A stretch of DNA of 64,000 bases from Bordetella genomosp. 4 (GTDB lineage: Bacteria > Pseudomonadota > Gammaproteobacteria > Burkholderiales > Burkholderiaceae_B), in NCBI RefSeq assembly GCF_002261185.1, contig NZ_NEVQ01000007.1, positions 38,676-102,675 of the forward strand, in the 5' to 3' direction. The notes beneath the pieces are model-generated. The model had not been told where the DNA came from. It did not search any database and saw nothing but the letters and a program-made list of their open reading frames with translations. Numbering within the stretch: the first letter of the stretch is position 1; the number at the start of each line of letters is the position of its first letter. A program made the translations under genes and the position numbers. Positions 48,242 to 57,183 of this stretch are shown here, one piece after another.

Positions 48242-49681
48242 ATGACTGACTCTACCCATTCCGCAGCCCCTACCTCCGACGCCTCTATCCCGACTTTTGC
48301 CGAGTTCGGGCTGCATCCCCAACTGCTTCAGTCAGTTGCCGACACCGGATACACCACGCCTACGCCGATTCAGGCCCAGGCGTTGCCGGCCGTCATTTCT
48401 GGACGTGATGTCATGGGGGCGGCACAGACCGGTACGGGCAAGACCGCGGCGTTCACGCTGCCGATTCTGCACCGTCTGATGCCGCTGGCCAATACCAGCG
48501 CTTCGCCGGCTCGCCACCCTGTCAGGGCCTTGATTCTGGCTCCCACGCGTGAGCTGGCCGACCAGGTCTACGAAAGCGTCAAGCGGTACAGCAAGCACAC
48601 GCCGCTGCGTTCAGCGGTTGTTTTTGGGGGCGTCGATATCGGGCCTCAAAAAGACGCGCTGCGCCGCGGATGCGAGGTCCTGGTCGCCACGCCTGGCCGT
48701 TTGCTGGATCACGTCGAGCAAAAAACCGTCAATCTCAGCCAAGTCGGCATTCTGGTCCTGGACGAAGCCGACCGCATGTTGGACATGGGCTTTTTGCCGG
48801 ATCTGGACCGCATCGTCCGTTTGCTGCCTGCGCAACGGCAGGGCCTGCTGTTTTCGGCGACTTTCAGCAATGAAATCCGCAAGCTGGGCCGTTCCTATCT
48901 GAACCAGCCGGTCGAAATCGAGGTCGCGGCGCGCAATGCCACGGCCGATACCGTGACCCAGATTGCTTACGAGATGCCCAGCGACGCCAAGCGCGCCGCC
49001 GTGGTGCATCTGGTCAAATCGCGTGGCTTGAAACAGGTCATCGTATTTTCGAATACCAAGATCGGCACGGCCCGCCTGGCGCGCGAGTTGGAGCGCGACG
49101 GGGTGCGCGCCGAGTCCATTCACGGCGACAAGAGCCAGGCGGATCGCATGAAGGCCCTCGAGGCCTTTAAATCCGGCGAACTCGAGGTGCTCGTGGCGAC
49201 TGACGTGGCCGCGCGCGGCCTGGACGTGGCGGGGGTTCCCTGCGTCATCAACTACGACTTGCCGCACAACGCCGAGGATTATGTACACCGTATCGGCCGT
49301 ACGGGCCGGGCGGGCGCTTCGGGCGAGGCCATTGCCTTGTTTACGCCGGACGAGGTGCGTTATTTGCAGGACATCGAGAAACTCACCAAGCGTCAGGTGC
49401 CTCGAGGCAAGCTCGATGTTCCTCTGGAACTGGTAGTACGCAGCCATACGCGCGACAGCCATTCCCGCAGCCGCGATCGTCGTGGGAATACCTCGTCCTA
49501 TTCTTATACGTCGCCGCGTCAGCCAGTCGACGATTTCTTCTACAAGCCCTATCAGCCTTCGACCGCGCCTTCGCAGGCGGCCGAGTCGAAATCTGAATCA
49601 CGGTCCAGCGCGCCTAAACGGCAAGTGGGCGTGCTGTTGGGCGGCGGTGGGCGCAAGGCTGACGATAGCAGCGCGTCCTGA
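48242..49681 (+). CDS. rhlE: DEAD-box RNA helicase RhlE
   Basis: 479 residues. The Q motif F-x-x-F-G-L, motif I AQTGTGKTAAF, Ia PTRELADQV, motif II DEADRMLDMGF, III SATFS, and VI HRIGRTGRAG are all present. The disordered tail from about residue 395 is rich in Ser, Arg and Gly (RSHTRDSHSRSRDRRGN, and a final VGVLLGGGGRK), typical of RhlE proteins that bind RNA nonspecifically. RhlE-type helicases act in ribosome assembly and mRNA decay, especially in the cold. The leader contains TTATCCACAG-like sequence but no recognisable riboswitch. Confidence 0.94.
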   Translation: MTDSTHSAAPTSDASIPTFAEFGLHPQLLQSVADTGYTTPTPIQAQALPAVISGRDVMGAAQTGTGKTAAFTLPILHRLMPLANTSASPARHPVRALILAPTRELADQVYESVKRYSKHTPLRSAVVFGGVDIGPQKDALRRGCEVLVATPGRLLDHVEQKTVNLSQVGILVLDEADRMLDMGFLPDLDRIVRLLPAQRQGLLFSATFSNEIRKLGRSYLNQPVEIEVAARNATADTVTQIAYEMPSDAKRAAVVHLVKSRGLKQVIVFSNTKIGTARLARELERDGVRAESIHGDKSQADRMKALEAFKSGELEVLVATDVAARGLDVAGVPCVINYDLPHNAEDYVHRIGRTGRAGASGEAIALFTPDEVRYLQDIEKLTKRQVPRGKLDVPLELVVRSHTRDSHSRSRDRRGNTSSYSYTSPRQPVDDFFYKPYQPSTAPSQAAESKSESRSSAPKRQVGVLLGGGGRKADDSSAS

Positions 49682-49808
49682 TTGCTGCTGTATTGGCGGT
49701 CGGCGGGTTTTTGCTTTGCTTGCCGTCGATATGTTGCTGTTTAGGTGTTCTTGCTTGGTGGTAGCTGGGTGTTCGCTTGCCATCGGTGTCGCTATTTAGA
49801 CGTCCCAG

Positions 49809-50195
49809 CTATTCCCGCAATAGTGCTATGACGTCGGGCAGTTGCGTGGCCACCACGGGGCTGTCGGGGTTCAGACTTTCCAGGAGGCGTTCCAGGTGGC
49901 CGATGTGCGGCAGCATGGGGCCGTAGAACAAAGTCTTCGATCCTCGTTGTACGAGCAGCGTAGGAAAGTTCTCGACATCTTCGTCGCCCAACAGATCGGG
50001 GTGGTCCTCGATGTCGATCCAGGCATAGACGCGCTCGGGCTGGCTGTCGGACAGGGCGGCCAGCTTGGGGCGGTATTGCGTGCAGGTGTCGCACCAGGCA
50101 GCGCAAAAACAGGCGATGAGCCAGGTTTCGTCTGTGCCTGATTGCAGGGCAGTGCGCAGGGCAGGGGTGTCGGGTCCGGGTACGAGCAAGGGCAT
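49809..50195 (-). CDS. Thioredoxin-fold protein with WCDTC active site
   Basis: 128 residues. The active-site Cys35 and Cys38 lie in CAAWCDTCTQY, and the cis-proline is in VENFPTLLVQRG. Unlike canonical thioredoxin (WCGPC) the dipeptide is Asp-Thr, which usually shifts the redox potential. No signal peptide is evident, so it should act in the cytoplasm. It converges with rhlE and diverges from the EI24 gene (64 bp). The ATG at 50195 is chosen; an in-frame extension upstream is rejected because it is Arg/Pro-rich. Confidence 0.86.
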   Translation of the reverse strand: MPLLVPGPDTPALRTALQSGTDETWLIACFCAAWCDTCTQYRPKLAALSDSQPERVYAWIDIEDHPDLLGDEDVENFPTLLVQRGSKTLFYGPMLPHIGHLERLLESLNPDSPVVATQLPDVIALLRE

Positions 50196-50259
50196 GGCAA
50201 TGAAAACGAAGCGTGTTTGAGACTATGATACCCGGCATGTTTATTAACGGGTTCGCGAC

Positions 50260-51063
50260 ATGATTCCTCCTCGCCCCGAGTCTGCTGTCTCGTCTTCTGT
50301 TCGTAGTGCCGCCGTGGGAACCGCGGGCGTTGCTCAGGCGTTCAAACGCGCCTTGGTATCGCAGTGCCATCCCAATATGCTGTTCGCGATACTGTTGCCC
50401 TTTTTGATCGCCTTGTTGGGCGCCTTGCTGCTGTTGTGGCTGTTCTGGACGCCGCTGACCGACTGGCTGGATATGCAGGCGTCGCAATGGCAGTTTATTA
50501 ACGACGCGGATGCCTGGCTGGTCGGTATCGGCCTGTTTTCACTCAAGCTGTATCTGGTCCCCGTTATTGCGGTCGTGATTTTGCTGCCGGTCTCGGGGAT
50601 TTTGGGCTTGGCCATCGCCGCGATCTTTGTGATGCCGTTGGTGCTGCGGCACGTGAGTGCACGCGAGTACGCCGGCGTATCTCGCCAGGGCCGCAATGCC
50701 ACCGCGTATAGCGTGTGGAACGCTATCTGGGTCAGTTGCGTGTTTGCCGCGGGCTGGTTGCTGACGTTGCCGTTTTGGTTGATCCCGCCCGTGGGGGTGG
50801 TGCTGTCGGTGTTCTGGTGGGCCTTTGCGTTCTCGCGCATGATGCGGGTCGACGCGATTGTGGAGCACGCCAGTCCCCAAGAGCGCCGCATTCTGCTCGA
50901 GCGTCACAACCTCGGGTTCTGGACGATAGGCCTGATTTGCGCGTTGTTGAATCTATTGCCACCGGCCTGGATCATATTGCCTGTATACGCGGGATTGGTG
51001 AATGCCCATTATGGGTTGGAAGCCCTGCGGCGTTTGCGGAACGAGCGTGTCATCGAGGCCTGA
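50260..51063 (+). CDS. EI24/CysZ-like membrane protein
   Basis: 267 residues with about five or six helices. The N-terminal segment AVGTAGVAQAFKRALVSQCHPNMLFAILLPFLI, the helical hairpin, and the late NLLPPAWIILPVYAGLVNAHYG match the EI24 domain found in CysZ sulfate permeases and in uncharacterised relatives. No sulfur gene is nearby, so sulfate transport is possible but unproven. It is followed after 74 bp by the CinA-like gene. Confidence 0.85.
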   Translation: MIPPRPESAVSSSVRSAAVGTAGVAQAFKRALVSQCHPNMLFAILLPFLIALLGALLLLWLFWTPLTDWLDMQASQWQFINDADAWLVGIGLFSLKLYLVPVIAVVILLPVSGILGLAIAAIFVMPLVLRHVSAREYAGVSRQGRNATAYSVWNAIWVSCVFAAGWLLTLPFWLIPPVGVVLSVFWWAFAFSRMMRVDAIVEHASPQERRILLERHNLGFWTIGLICALLNLLPPAWIILPVYAGLVNAHYGLEALRRLRNERVIEA

Positions 51064-51137
51064 TCCTGCCCTAGCTATCCCCGTGAGGGTTTTCTGTTTT
51101 TCCCTGGCATCCATGCCGAGGTTTTTCGAGGCGATTA

Positions 51138-51935
51138 ATGACTCAATCCTCCTCTGTCTCTCGTCGCATCCGTCTGATTGTCGTGGGCGACGAGATTCTG
51201 TCCGGCCGTCGCCAGGACAAGCATTTCGCTAAAGTGATCGAGCTATTGTCTGCGCGCGGCATGCGCTTGTCGGGGGCGGAGTTTCTGCCCGATGACCGCG
51301 AGACACTGACCGCCGCGTTGCGCCGCAGTTTTGCATCGGATGACATCGTGCTGTCCTGCGGCGGTATCGGCGCAACGCCCGACGATCACACCCGGCAGGC
51401 GGCCGCGGCAGCGCTGGATCTGCCCTTGGCGCTACATCCCGAGGCAGAGACCGCGATTACTCAGCGTGTGGCGGAAATGGCGGCCGAGGGTAAAGCACCT
51501 GCCGATATGGCTGCCGAGGAGAATCAGCAGCGCCTGCAAATGGGGATGTTCCCCCAGGGCTGTGAAATTGTGCCCAATCCCTATAATCGGATTCCGGGCT
51601 TTTTCATTCGCGATCACACCTTTTTGCCCGGTTTTCCCGTCATGGCGTGGCCGATGCTCGAATGGACGCTGGATACCCGCTATCAGGCGCTGCATCACGC
51701 TCAAGCGCACGTGGAGCATTCGTTCCTGGCCTTTGGTTTGCCGGAATCCCGCATTGCCCCAGTGATGCAGGCGCTGCAATTGCGCTGGACAGCCGTGAGC
51801 GCGTTCAGTCTGCCCAACGTGGGCGAAACGCCTCATCTGGAGCTGGGCGTCAAGGGCAACCCCGACGAGGCGGCGGAAGCACTCACGTACCTCCGTGAGG
51901 AAGTCTTGCGCCTGGGAGGGCGGCTGTCTCCCTAG
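51138..51935 (+). CDS. Molybdopterin-binding (CinA/MoCF_biosynth) domain protein
   Basis: 265 residues. The N-terminal MoCF_biosynth domain begins RIRLIVVGDEILSGRRQDKH and contains CGGIGATPDDHTRQAAAAAL, the shared molybdopterin-binding signature. The C-terminal nicotinamide-deamidase domain of full CinA is missing, as in many short CinA homologues annotated competence/damage-inducible protein A. A role in competence should not be assumed. The ATG at 51138 fits. Confidence 0.88.
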   Translation: MTQSSSVSRRIRLIVVGDEILSGRRQDKHFAKVIELLSARGMRLSGAEFLPDDRETLTAALRRSFASDDIVLSCGGIGATPDDHTRQAAAAALDLPLALHPEAETAITQRVAEMAAEGKAPADMAAEENQQRLQMGMFPQGCEIVPNPYNRIPGFFIRDHTFLPGFPVMAWPMLEWTLDTRYQALHHAQAHVEHSFLAFGLPESRIAPVMQALQLRWTAVSAFSLPNVGETPHLELGVKGNPDEAAEALTYLREEVLRLGGRLSP

Positions 51936-52060
51936 GGGATCTTGAGCGGGACGTGCGGCCTCCGCGTATCGAGTGGCTGTTTCGTCGTGTGCCGGCATTC
52001 GCAGGGCCTCGACATAAGGGAGTTGCCAAAACCCGCTCAAAATTTCACAATACGGGAAAC

Positions 52061-52089
52061 ATATTAATGCTGCGCTGCCGCATTAATAT
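52061..52089. promoter_or_regulatory. Palindromic operator candidate upstream of iclR
   Basis: ATATTAATGC and GCATTAATAT are perfect complements separated by 9 bp (TGCGCTGCC), 54 bp before the regulator gene. Autoregulation by the IclR-type protein is a simple hypothesis. Confidence 0.55.
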
Positions 52090-52142
52090 ATGCCCCGGGG
52101 CTGATTTTTGGCGCCCCGCCTCTATTGACTGTGACTACTGCC

Positions 52143-53012
52143 ATGTCTGTTACTGCGTCGGATTCCGATAGCGAACGGCCTTCGGGTCAGTCGCCAATTG
52201 CTATTCAGGTCATCGAGCGCGCCATGCGCCTGCTCGATGCGTTGGCTGCCCATTCGGATCCTGTCACACTAAAAGAGCTGTCTGCAACCACGGGTTTGCA
52301 CGCATCCACCGCCCACCGGATCCTGAACGACCTCGTGGTGGGCCGCTACGTCGAGCGTGTGGACAACGGCTTGTACCAGTTGGGCATGCGCTTGCTGGAA
52401 CTTGGCTCCCTGGTCAAAGGCCGTCTGAACGTCCGGGAGGCGGCGATTTCGCAGATGCGTTCCTTGCACAAACTGACAGGCCAGACCATCAACCTGTCGG
52501 TCCAGCAAGGCGACGAGATCGTTTATATCGACCGGGCATGGAGCGAGCGCTCGGGGATGCAGGTGGTGCGCGCCATTGGCGGCCGCGCGCCCTTGCACTT
52601 GACCTCCACCGGCAAACTGTTTCTCTCGACCATCGATAACCGGCAGGTGCGTGCCTATGCGCTGCGCACCGGCTTGGCCGGTCATACCCGGAACAGTCTC
52701 ACGGATATTGACCGTTTGGAACGGGAGCTCGCGCTGGTACGGCGCCATGGCTATGCCCGCGACAACGAAGAGCTCGAACTCGGTGTGCGATGTATTGCAG
52801 CCGGTATTTTTGACGATACCGGCAAACTGGTCGCTGGCCTGTCGATATCTGCACCCGCCGAGCGTTTGCAGGACGAGTGGATTCAGCTTCTGGTTGACGC
52901 TGCCCGCACCATTTCCGAGGCCCTGGGCTATGAGCCCGTGGTGGCTGGCAACGCCAACGGGAGCGGTAATGCCATTGGCAAAGGGCTAGCGCCGCATCTG
53001 GCGCGCATATAG
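52143..53012 (+). CDS. IclR-family transcriptional regulator
   Basis: 289 residues from the ATG at 52143. The N-terminal winged HTH (about 24-85) contains ELSATTGLHASTAHRILNDL and DNGLYQLGMRLLELG. The effector domain (about 95-270) includes RAPLHLTSTGKLFLS and ELELGVRCIAAGIFDDTG. IclR proteins repress or activate catabolic operons with small carboxylic acids as effectors. A convergent Bug gene (tricarboxylate-type binding protein) lies beyond a shared terminator, a frequent pairing for this family, so the ligand may be a carboxylate. The palindrome at 52061 is a likely operator. Confidence 0.93.
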   Translation: MSVTASDSDSERPSGQSPIAIQVIERAMRLLDALAAHSDPVTLKELSATTGLHASTAHRILNDLVVGRYVERVDNGLYQLGMRLLELGSLVKGRLNVREAAISQMRSLHKLTGQTINLSVQQGDEIVYIDRAWSERSGMQVVRAIGGRAPLHLTSTGKLFLSTIDNRQVRAYALRTGLAGHTRNSLTDIDRLERELALVRRHGYARDNEELELGVRCIAAGIFDDTGKLVAGLSISAPAERLQDEWIQLLVDAARTISEALGYEPVVAGNANGSGNAIGKGLAPHLARI

Positions 53013-53067
53013 GCGTCGCCGGGAACTTGCGGAGGCTTTTCGTAATCGCGCCAAGCACAGAAACATC

Positions 53068-53107
53068 AAAGGCCTGAGCCCGGTTTAACCCGGGACTCAG
53101 GCCTTTT
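53068..53107. terminator. Bidirectional terminator between iclR and bug
   Basis: AAAGGCCTGAG pairs with CTCAGGCCTTT, extended inward by CCCGG/CCGGG with one bulge; loop TTTAAC. A run of T follows on the plus strand and of A precedes, so it serves both convergent genes. Confidence 0.88.
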
Positions 53108-53133
53108 GATTGAAGCGCCTGCGGCGTGCAGGT

Positions 53134-54111
53134 TTATTGCGGCGCTACACCGGCTTTCTTGAACAGCTCAGCCCATTGCGGCACTTGTTGCTTGACCTTG
53201 GCTTCCAGTGCTTTGGGATTGGCTTCGTCGTTCAGCACTTCCGCGCCCAGGCCGGCCATGCGCTCCTTGAATTTCGGATCGGCCATCCCGGCTTGCAGCG
53301 CTTTGACCAACTTGTCCACGATAGGCTGGGGCGTGTTTTTGGGCACCCACATACCGTGCCAGATACCGACCTGGAAGCCCTTGTAGCCCGATTCGTCCAT
53401 CGTGGGCAGATCCGGCAGCGTGGGTACGCGTTTCAGGCTCGTGACCGCGTAGGCCTTGACCTTTTTCGAGGTGATGTATTGCGACGTATTGGTCGTCTGA
53501 TCACACAGCATGTCGACCTGTTTGCCCAACAGATCGTTCATGGCGGGGGCGGTGCCCTTGTAGGGGACCGTCAGCAGATCCACGCCCAGCGCATCGACCA
53601 GCATGGTGCCGCACAGATGGCTGGCGGCGCCGATCCCGGCGTTTGCCAACGAGATCTTGTCCTTGTTGGACTTGACGTATTCGACCATCTCTTTGATGTT
53701 GTTGGGCGGGAAATCTTCGCGCGCAATGACGGTCATGGGCACGTCGACCACCAGGCCTACAGGCGCGAAGGTCTTGTCGGGGTCATAGCCGGGGTTCTTG
53801 TACAACGAGGGGGCAGTGGTGTAGCCCAGATGCATCAGCAGCACGGTATAGCCATCGGGCTCGGCGCGGCCGACGAATGAGGTACCGATCGTACCGCCGG
53901 CACCCGTTTTGTTTTCCACCACGACGCTTTGGCCCAATGTGGGGCGCATGGCTTCGGCGAGCGAACGAGCCACGTTGTCAGTGGGGCCTCCAGCGGCAAA
54001 CGGTACAACCATGCTGATGGGGCGCTCGGGATACTCTGCCTGGGCAGCGCCGGTGGCAAAGAGAGCGCTGGTAGCCAGCAGTACCGATAGCGTACGGGGG
54101 ATGAATCTCAT
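53134..54111 (-). CDS. Bug-family tripartite tricarboxylate-binding periplasmic protein
   Basis: 325 residues. The signal peptide ends ATGAAQA before EYPERPISMVVPFAAGG, the defining N-terminal motif of Bug (TctC) proteins. VVENKTGAGGTIG, DGYTVLLMH and VPYKGTAPAMNDLLGKQVDM follow in the usual places. Bug proteins bind carboxylates such as citrate, or amides or amino acids, in the periplasm and are greatly expanded in Bordetella-type genomes. There is no TctAB membrane partner here. A probable iclR partner gene converges with it. Confidence 0.93.
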   Translation of the reverse strand: MRFIPRTLSVLLATSALFATGAAQAEYPERPISMVVPFAAGGPTDNVARSLAEAMRPTLGQSVVVENKTGAGGTIGTSFVGRAEPDGYTVLLMHLGYTTAPSLYKNPGYDPDKTFAPVGLVVDVPMTVIAREDFPPNNIKEMVEYVKSNKDKISLANAGIGAASHLCGTMLVDALGVDLLTVPYKGTAPAMNDLLGKQVDMLCDQTTNTSQYITSKKVKAYAVTSLKRVPTLPDLPTMDESGYKGFQVGIWHGMWVPKNTPQPIVDKLVKALQAGMADPKFKERMAGLGAEVLNDEANPKALEAKVKQQVPQWAELFKKAGVAPQ

Positions 54112-54288
54112 GGGGTCTCCTGCGCCGCGGGATAAGCGGCAATTTTTGATAGCTTGGACTGATGCGTCTTTCTTGGAGTGTCATCAGCTGGTCTTGAGTG
54201 TAGAAAACAATACGGTTGCCGTCACCGGGGGGTTTCCCCTGAAACAAACGGTCCTATAGATGTTTGCACTCTTTTGGGGCTAAACTTG

Positions 54289-54298
54289 TTGCATTGCA
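54289..54298 (+). promoter_or_regulatory. TGC-rich site upstream of the phaP -35 (PhaR candidate)
   Basis: TTGCATTGCA lies 10 bp upstream of the -35 box. TGC-rich repeats are the known type of target for PhaR repressors that control phasin genes. The binding is inferred from motif and position. Confidence 0.4.
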
Positions 54299-54308
54299 CC
54301 AAAAGTGC

Positions 54309-54336
54309 TTGACAGTCGATTCCAAGTACGTAAAAT
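54309..54336 (+). promoter_or_regulatory. Sigma70 promoter of phaP
   Basis: A perfect TTGACA -35 (54309-54314), 16-bp spacer, and TAAAAT -10 (54331-54336). Start expected near 54343, giving a leader of about 124 nt. The other 200 bp of this spacer toward the bug gene hold no recognised element. Confidence 0.82.
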
Positions 54337-54344
54337 GGTGTTTG

Positions 54345-54356
54345 TGCAGTGCAGCA
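54345..54356 (+). promoter_or_regulatory. TGC-rich site at the phaP start (PhaR candidate)
   Basis: TGCAGTGCAGCA lies immediately at the predicted transcription start, where a repressor would block RNA polymerase. It matches the TGC-repeat style of the site at 54289. PhaR control is hypothetical. Confidence 0.45.
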
Positions 54357-54466
54357 AACGCGCCGGCCTTAGCTTCAAATATTGGTTCCGAGCACGTTTC
54401 TTTCCCTTTATTTGTCGCAACGTATCGCCATAGCCGGGCGCCCCGGCATTTTTACCGGAGACCACC

Positions 54467-55042
54467 ATGACTGCAATCCCCCAACAAGTTCTGGACCGCC
54501 AGAAATCCGCCCTGAATGCGCTGACCGCCACTCAGGCGACGCTGTTTGCCGGCTTTGAAAAGCTGGTCGATCTGAATCTGAAGGTTGTCAAAGCCACGCT
54601 CGACGAGGTCGCTCAGACTTCGCAACAAGCCTTCGGCGTGAAAGACCCTCAGGAAGCCACCGCTTTCGCCACCTCGTTGGTGCAGCCCAGCGCTGAAAAG
54701 GCCCTGGCCTATGGCAAGCACGTGTATGACATCGTTGCTGGCGTGCAGGGTGAACTGGCCAAGCTGGCCGAGGCCCAAATCGCCGAAGGCCAACAACAGG
54801 TCGCCGACGCTGTCGAGCAATTCTCCAAGAATGCGCCGACCGGTTCGGAAAGCGCCGTCGCGCTGCTGAAATCCTCTCTGGCTACTGCCAACGGTGCCTA
54901 CGACTCGCTGAGCAAGGCCGCCAAGCAGGCTGTCGAAGTCGCCGAATCCAACCTGAACGCTGCGGCCAACGCCACGTTCAAGGCGGCTTCCGACGCCGCT
55001 GAAGCTGCCGGCAAGACGACCCGTGCCGCCCGTCGTGCTTAA
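54467..55042 (+). CDS. phaP: Phasin family protein
   Basis: 191 residues, almost entirely amphipathic helix and rich in Ala and Gln. It starts MTAIPQQVLDRQKSALNALT with LFAGFEKLVDLNLKVVKATLDE, the phasin-2 signature; the tail ends KTTRAARRA. Phasins coat polyhydroxyalkanoate granules and control their number and surface. GGAG lies 7 nt before the ATG. A strong promoter and terminator make it a single-gene unit. PHA synthase is not in the window. Confidence 0.93.
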   Translation: MTAIPQQVLDRQKSALNALTATQATLFAGFEKLVDLNLKVVKATLDEVAQTSQQAFGVKDPQEATAFATSLVQPSAEKALAYGKHVYDIVAGVQGELAKLAEAQIAEGQQQVADAVEQFSKNAPTGSESAVALLKSSLATANGAYDSLSKAAKQAVEVAESNLNAAANATFKAASDAAEAAGKTTRAARRA

Positions 55043-55120
55043 TTAGCGAGATTGATGCCGAGCTGTTGTCGGCATACAGCTTGTTGTAGTACTGTTGAGT
55101 GACAGAGCAGAGCTGGAATT

Positions 55121-55147
55121 AGCCACCCCACGGGGTGGCTTTTTTTT
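55121..55147 (+). terminator. Intrinsic terminator of phaP
   Basis: An 8-bp stem AGCCACCC/GGGTGGCT with a CACG tetraloop and seven T following. Confidence 0.92.
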
Positions 55148-55192
55148 CGCTACGCCAGGGGCTCAGGGGCCCGGCAGGAGAGCCGAGCGTTG

Positions 55193-56236
55193 CTAGGCGG
55201 CCTTGAGAGCCTGCACGCATTCGCCGACCAGCGCCGGACCGCGGTAAATCAGCCCGGTATACAGCTGGACCGCATTGGCGCCCGCCTCCAGTTTTTCCTT
55301 GGCTTGCTTGCCCGACAGAATCCCGCCCACACCGATAATGCTGGCATCGGCGCCCATCCGCTGGCGCAGGCGCGCGATGACGGCCAGCGATAGCTGATGC
55401 ACGGGGGCGCCCGACAGGCCTCCCGCCTCATTGGCGTGGTCAAGCCCGGTCACGGCATCCCGGGAAAGCGTCGTGTTCGTGGCGATGACGCCATCGACGC
55501 CAAAACGCGGCAGGAGGTCGGCAATCGTGTCGATCTGGCTTTCCGACAGGTCCGGGGCGATCTTGACCGCCAGGGGCACGTGGCGCTGATGTTGGTCGGC
55601 GAGCTCCGCGCGTTTGTCGCGCAGGCGGGCCAACAAGGCGCTCAATTCATCTTCGCCCTGCAGGGCGCGCAGATTTTGCGTGTTCGGCGAAGAAATATTC
55701 ACCGTGACATAGTCTGCGTGCGGATAGACGCCGGCCAGACCGATCAGATAGTCGTCCGCGGCCCGCTCGATCGGCGTGTCCGCGTTTTTTCCGATGTTCA
55801 GCCCCACAATGCCGCCCTGGCTGCGCCACTGGCTGCGGCGCACATTGGCGATAAAGGCGTCCAGCCCCTGGTTGTTAAAGCCCAGGCGATTGATCAGCGC
55901 TTGCGCACGAGGCAGGCGGAACATGCGGGGCTTGGGGTTGCCCGGCTGAGCGCGTGGCGTGACCGTGCCGACCTCGACAAAGCCGAATCCCAGATTACCC
56001 AATGCGTCGATATACGCGCCATTTTTGTCCAGCCCGGCAGCCAATCCCACGGGGTTTCGCAGCGTCAGTCCCATCAGAGTCGACGGCGCCTGCGGCTGGG
56101 CATGCATCAGTTTGCGGGTGGCGCCGCAGTCATAGGCGCGTTGCAGGCCCGCCAAGGTGACTTCGTGGGCGGTTTCCGCGTCCATGGCAAACAAGGCCGG
56201 ACGCGCCAGGGGGTAGGCGTGAAAGAGGATCGACAT
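55193..56236 (-). CDS. pyrD: Dihydroorotate dehydrogenase (quinone), class 2
   Basis: 347 residues from the ATG at 56236. The N-terminal helical pair ([25 protein letters not shown]) is the membrane-associated quinone tunnel of class 2 enzymes. The catalytic serine region is [12 protein letters not shown], and [20 protein letters not shown] is the FMN-phosphate site. It oxidises dihydroorotate to orotate at the inner membrane in pyrimidine synthesis. It lies 42 bp downstream of bpt on the same strand. The upstream TTG at 56245 is rejected. Confidence 0.96.
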   Translation of the reverse strand: MSILFHAYPLARPALFAMDAETAHEVTLAGLQRAYDCGATRKLMHAQPQAPSTLMGLTLRNPVGLAAGLDKNGAYIDALGNLGFGFVEVGTVTPRAQPGNPKPRMFRLPRAQALINRLGFNNQGLDAFIANVRRSQWRSQGGIVGLNIGKNADTPIERAADDYLIGLAGVYPHADYVTVNISSPNTQNLRALQGEDELSALLARLRDKRAELADQHQRHVPLAVKIAPDLSESQIDTIADLLPRFGVDGVIATNTTLSRDAVTGLDHANEAGGLSGAPVHQLSLAVIARLRQRMGADASIIGVGGILSGKQAKEKLEAGANAVQLYTGLIYRGPALVGECVQALKAA

Positions 56237-56278
56237 GGAGCGCAATTGTAGCCAGTTTGCGCGGTGGGGCAGATAAAT

Positions 56279-57013
56279 TCAGAGCAAATCAGGTGTGGCC
56301 GTCCGCCAATGGCCGTCCAGATGCATCTGCAGCGGGCGAAAGCTGGATTTGTACGCCATTTTTCGGCTGTCGCGGATCCAGTAGCCCAGATACAGCCAGG
56401 GGAGATTCAGCGTACGGCATTGCTCGATCTGCCACAGCACGTTGTAGGTGCCCAGACTGCCCCGGGCGTCTGGGTCGTAAAACGTATACACGGACGACAA
56501 GCCGTCATCCAGAACATCGATGATGGATACCATCATCAAGACATCGTCTGCATCGCGGAATTCGACCAGGCGGGTATTGACACGGCTGGTCAACAAGAAC
56601 TGTGCGTACTGCGTGCGGCTGTCGTCGTCCATGCCGCCGCCTGGATGGCGGCCCTGCTGATACCGGGAGTACAACTCATAGTGCTCGGGAGACCATGCCA
56701 GTTCCGCCACGAATGCGCGCAGCGCCTGATGGCCACGCCAGGCGCGCCGTTGGCTGCGGTTGGGGGTGAAGTTCGCCGTATCGACACGCACCGGCACACA
56801 AGCCCGGCAGTTATCGCAGTGCGGGCGGTACGTAAACAGACCACTGCGTCGAAATCCCTGTTCCACCAATTGCGAATACGCGCCCGCGTTGATCAAATGC
56901 CCGGGCGCTGCGACCTGCGAGCGCGCTTGGCGATCAGGCAGGTAGCTGCATGGATACGGTGCAGTCGAATAAAACTGCAGGGTGGCAAAAGGAAGTTCTT
57001 TAAGCTGACTCAT
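56279..57013 (-). CDS. bpt: Bacterial leucyl/arginyltransferase Bpt (ATE-like)
   Basis: 244 residues. The ATE N-terminal metal-binding type motif appears in [18 protein letters not shown], and the C-terminal acetyltransferase-like fold contains [20 protein letters not shown] and [16 protein letters not shown]. Bpt adds Leu to proteins starting with Asp or Glu and so feeds the N-degron pathway. Together with the nearby aat it gives both N-degron transferases in one locus, a common arrangement in betaproteobacteria. The start at 57013 is canonical. Confidence 0.95.
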   Translation of the reverse strand: MSQLKELPFATLQFYSTAPYPCSYLPDRQARSQVAAPGHLINAGAYSQLVEQGFRRSGLFTYRPHCDNCRACVPVRVDTANFTPNRSQRRAWRGHQALRAFVAELAWSPEHYELYSRYQQGRHPGGGMDDDSRTQYAQFLLTSRVNTRLVEFRDADDVLMMVSIIDVLDDGLSSVYTFYDPDARGSLGTYNVLWQIEQCRTLNLPWLYLGYWIRDSRKMAYKSSFRPLQMHLDGHWRTATPDLL

Positions 57014-57183
57014 TGGCAGTTCGCCCCGACGTCGGACGGCAGTCGAGTGATCATCTTAACGCGGCTGCCAGGGATGACAAGTTTCAGTCTAAATCAGGCC
57101 AGGTCAGCAGGGGTTTGCCCAGACGGCTGTGAATCGTCGTGTGTGATCCGGATCGGTCCACGCCCGGCCGGTCTCGGACGGGC

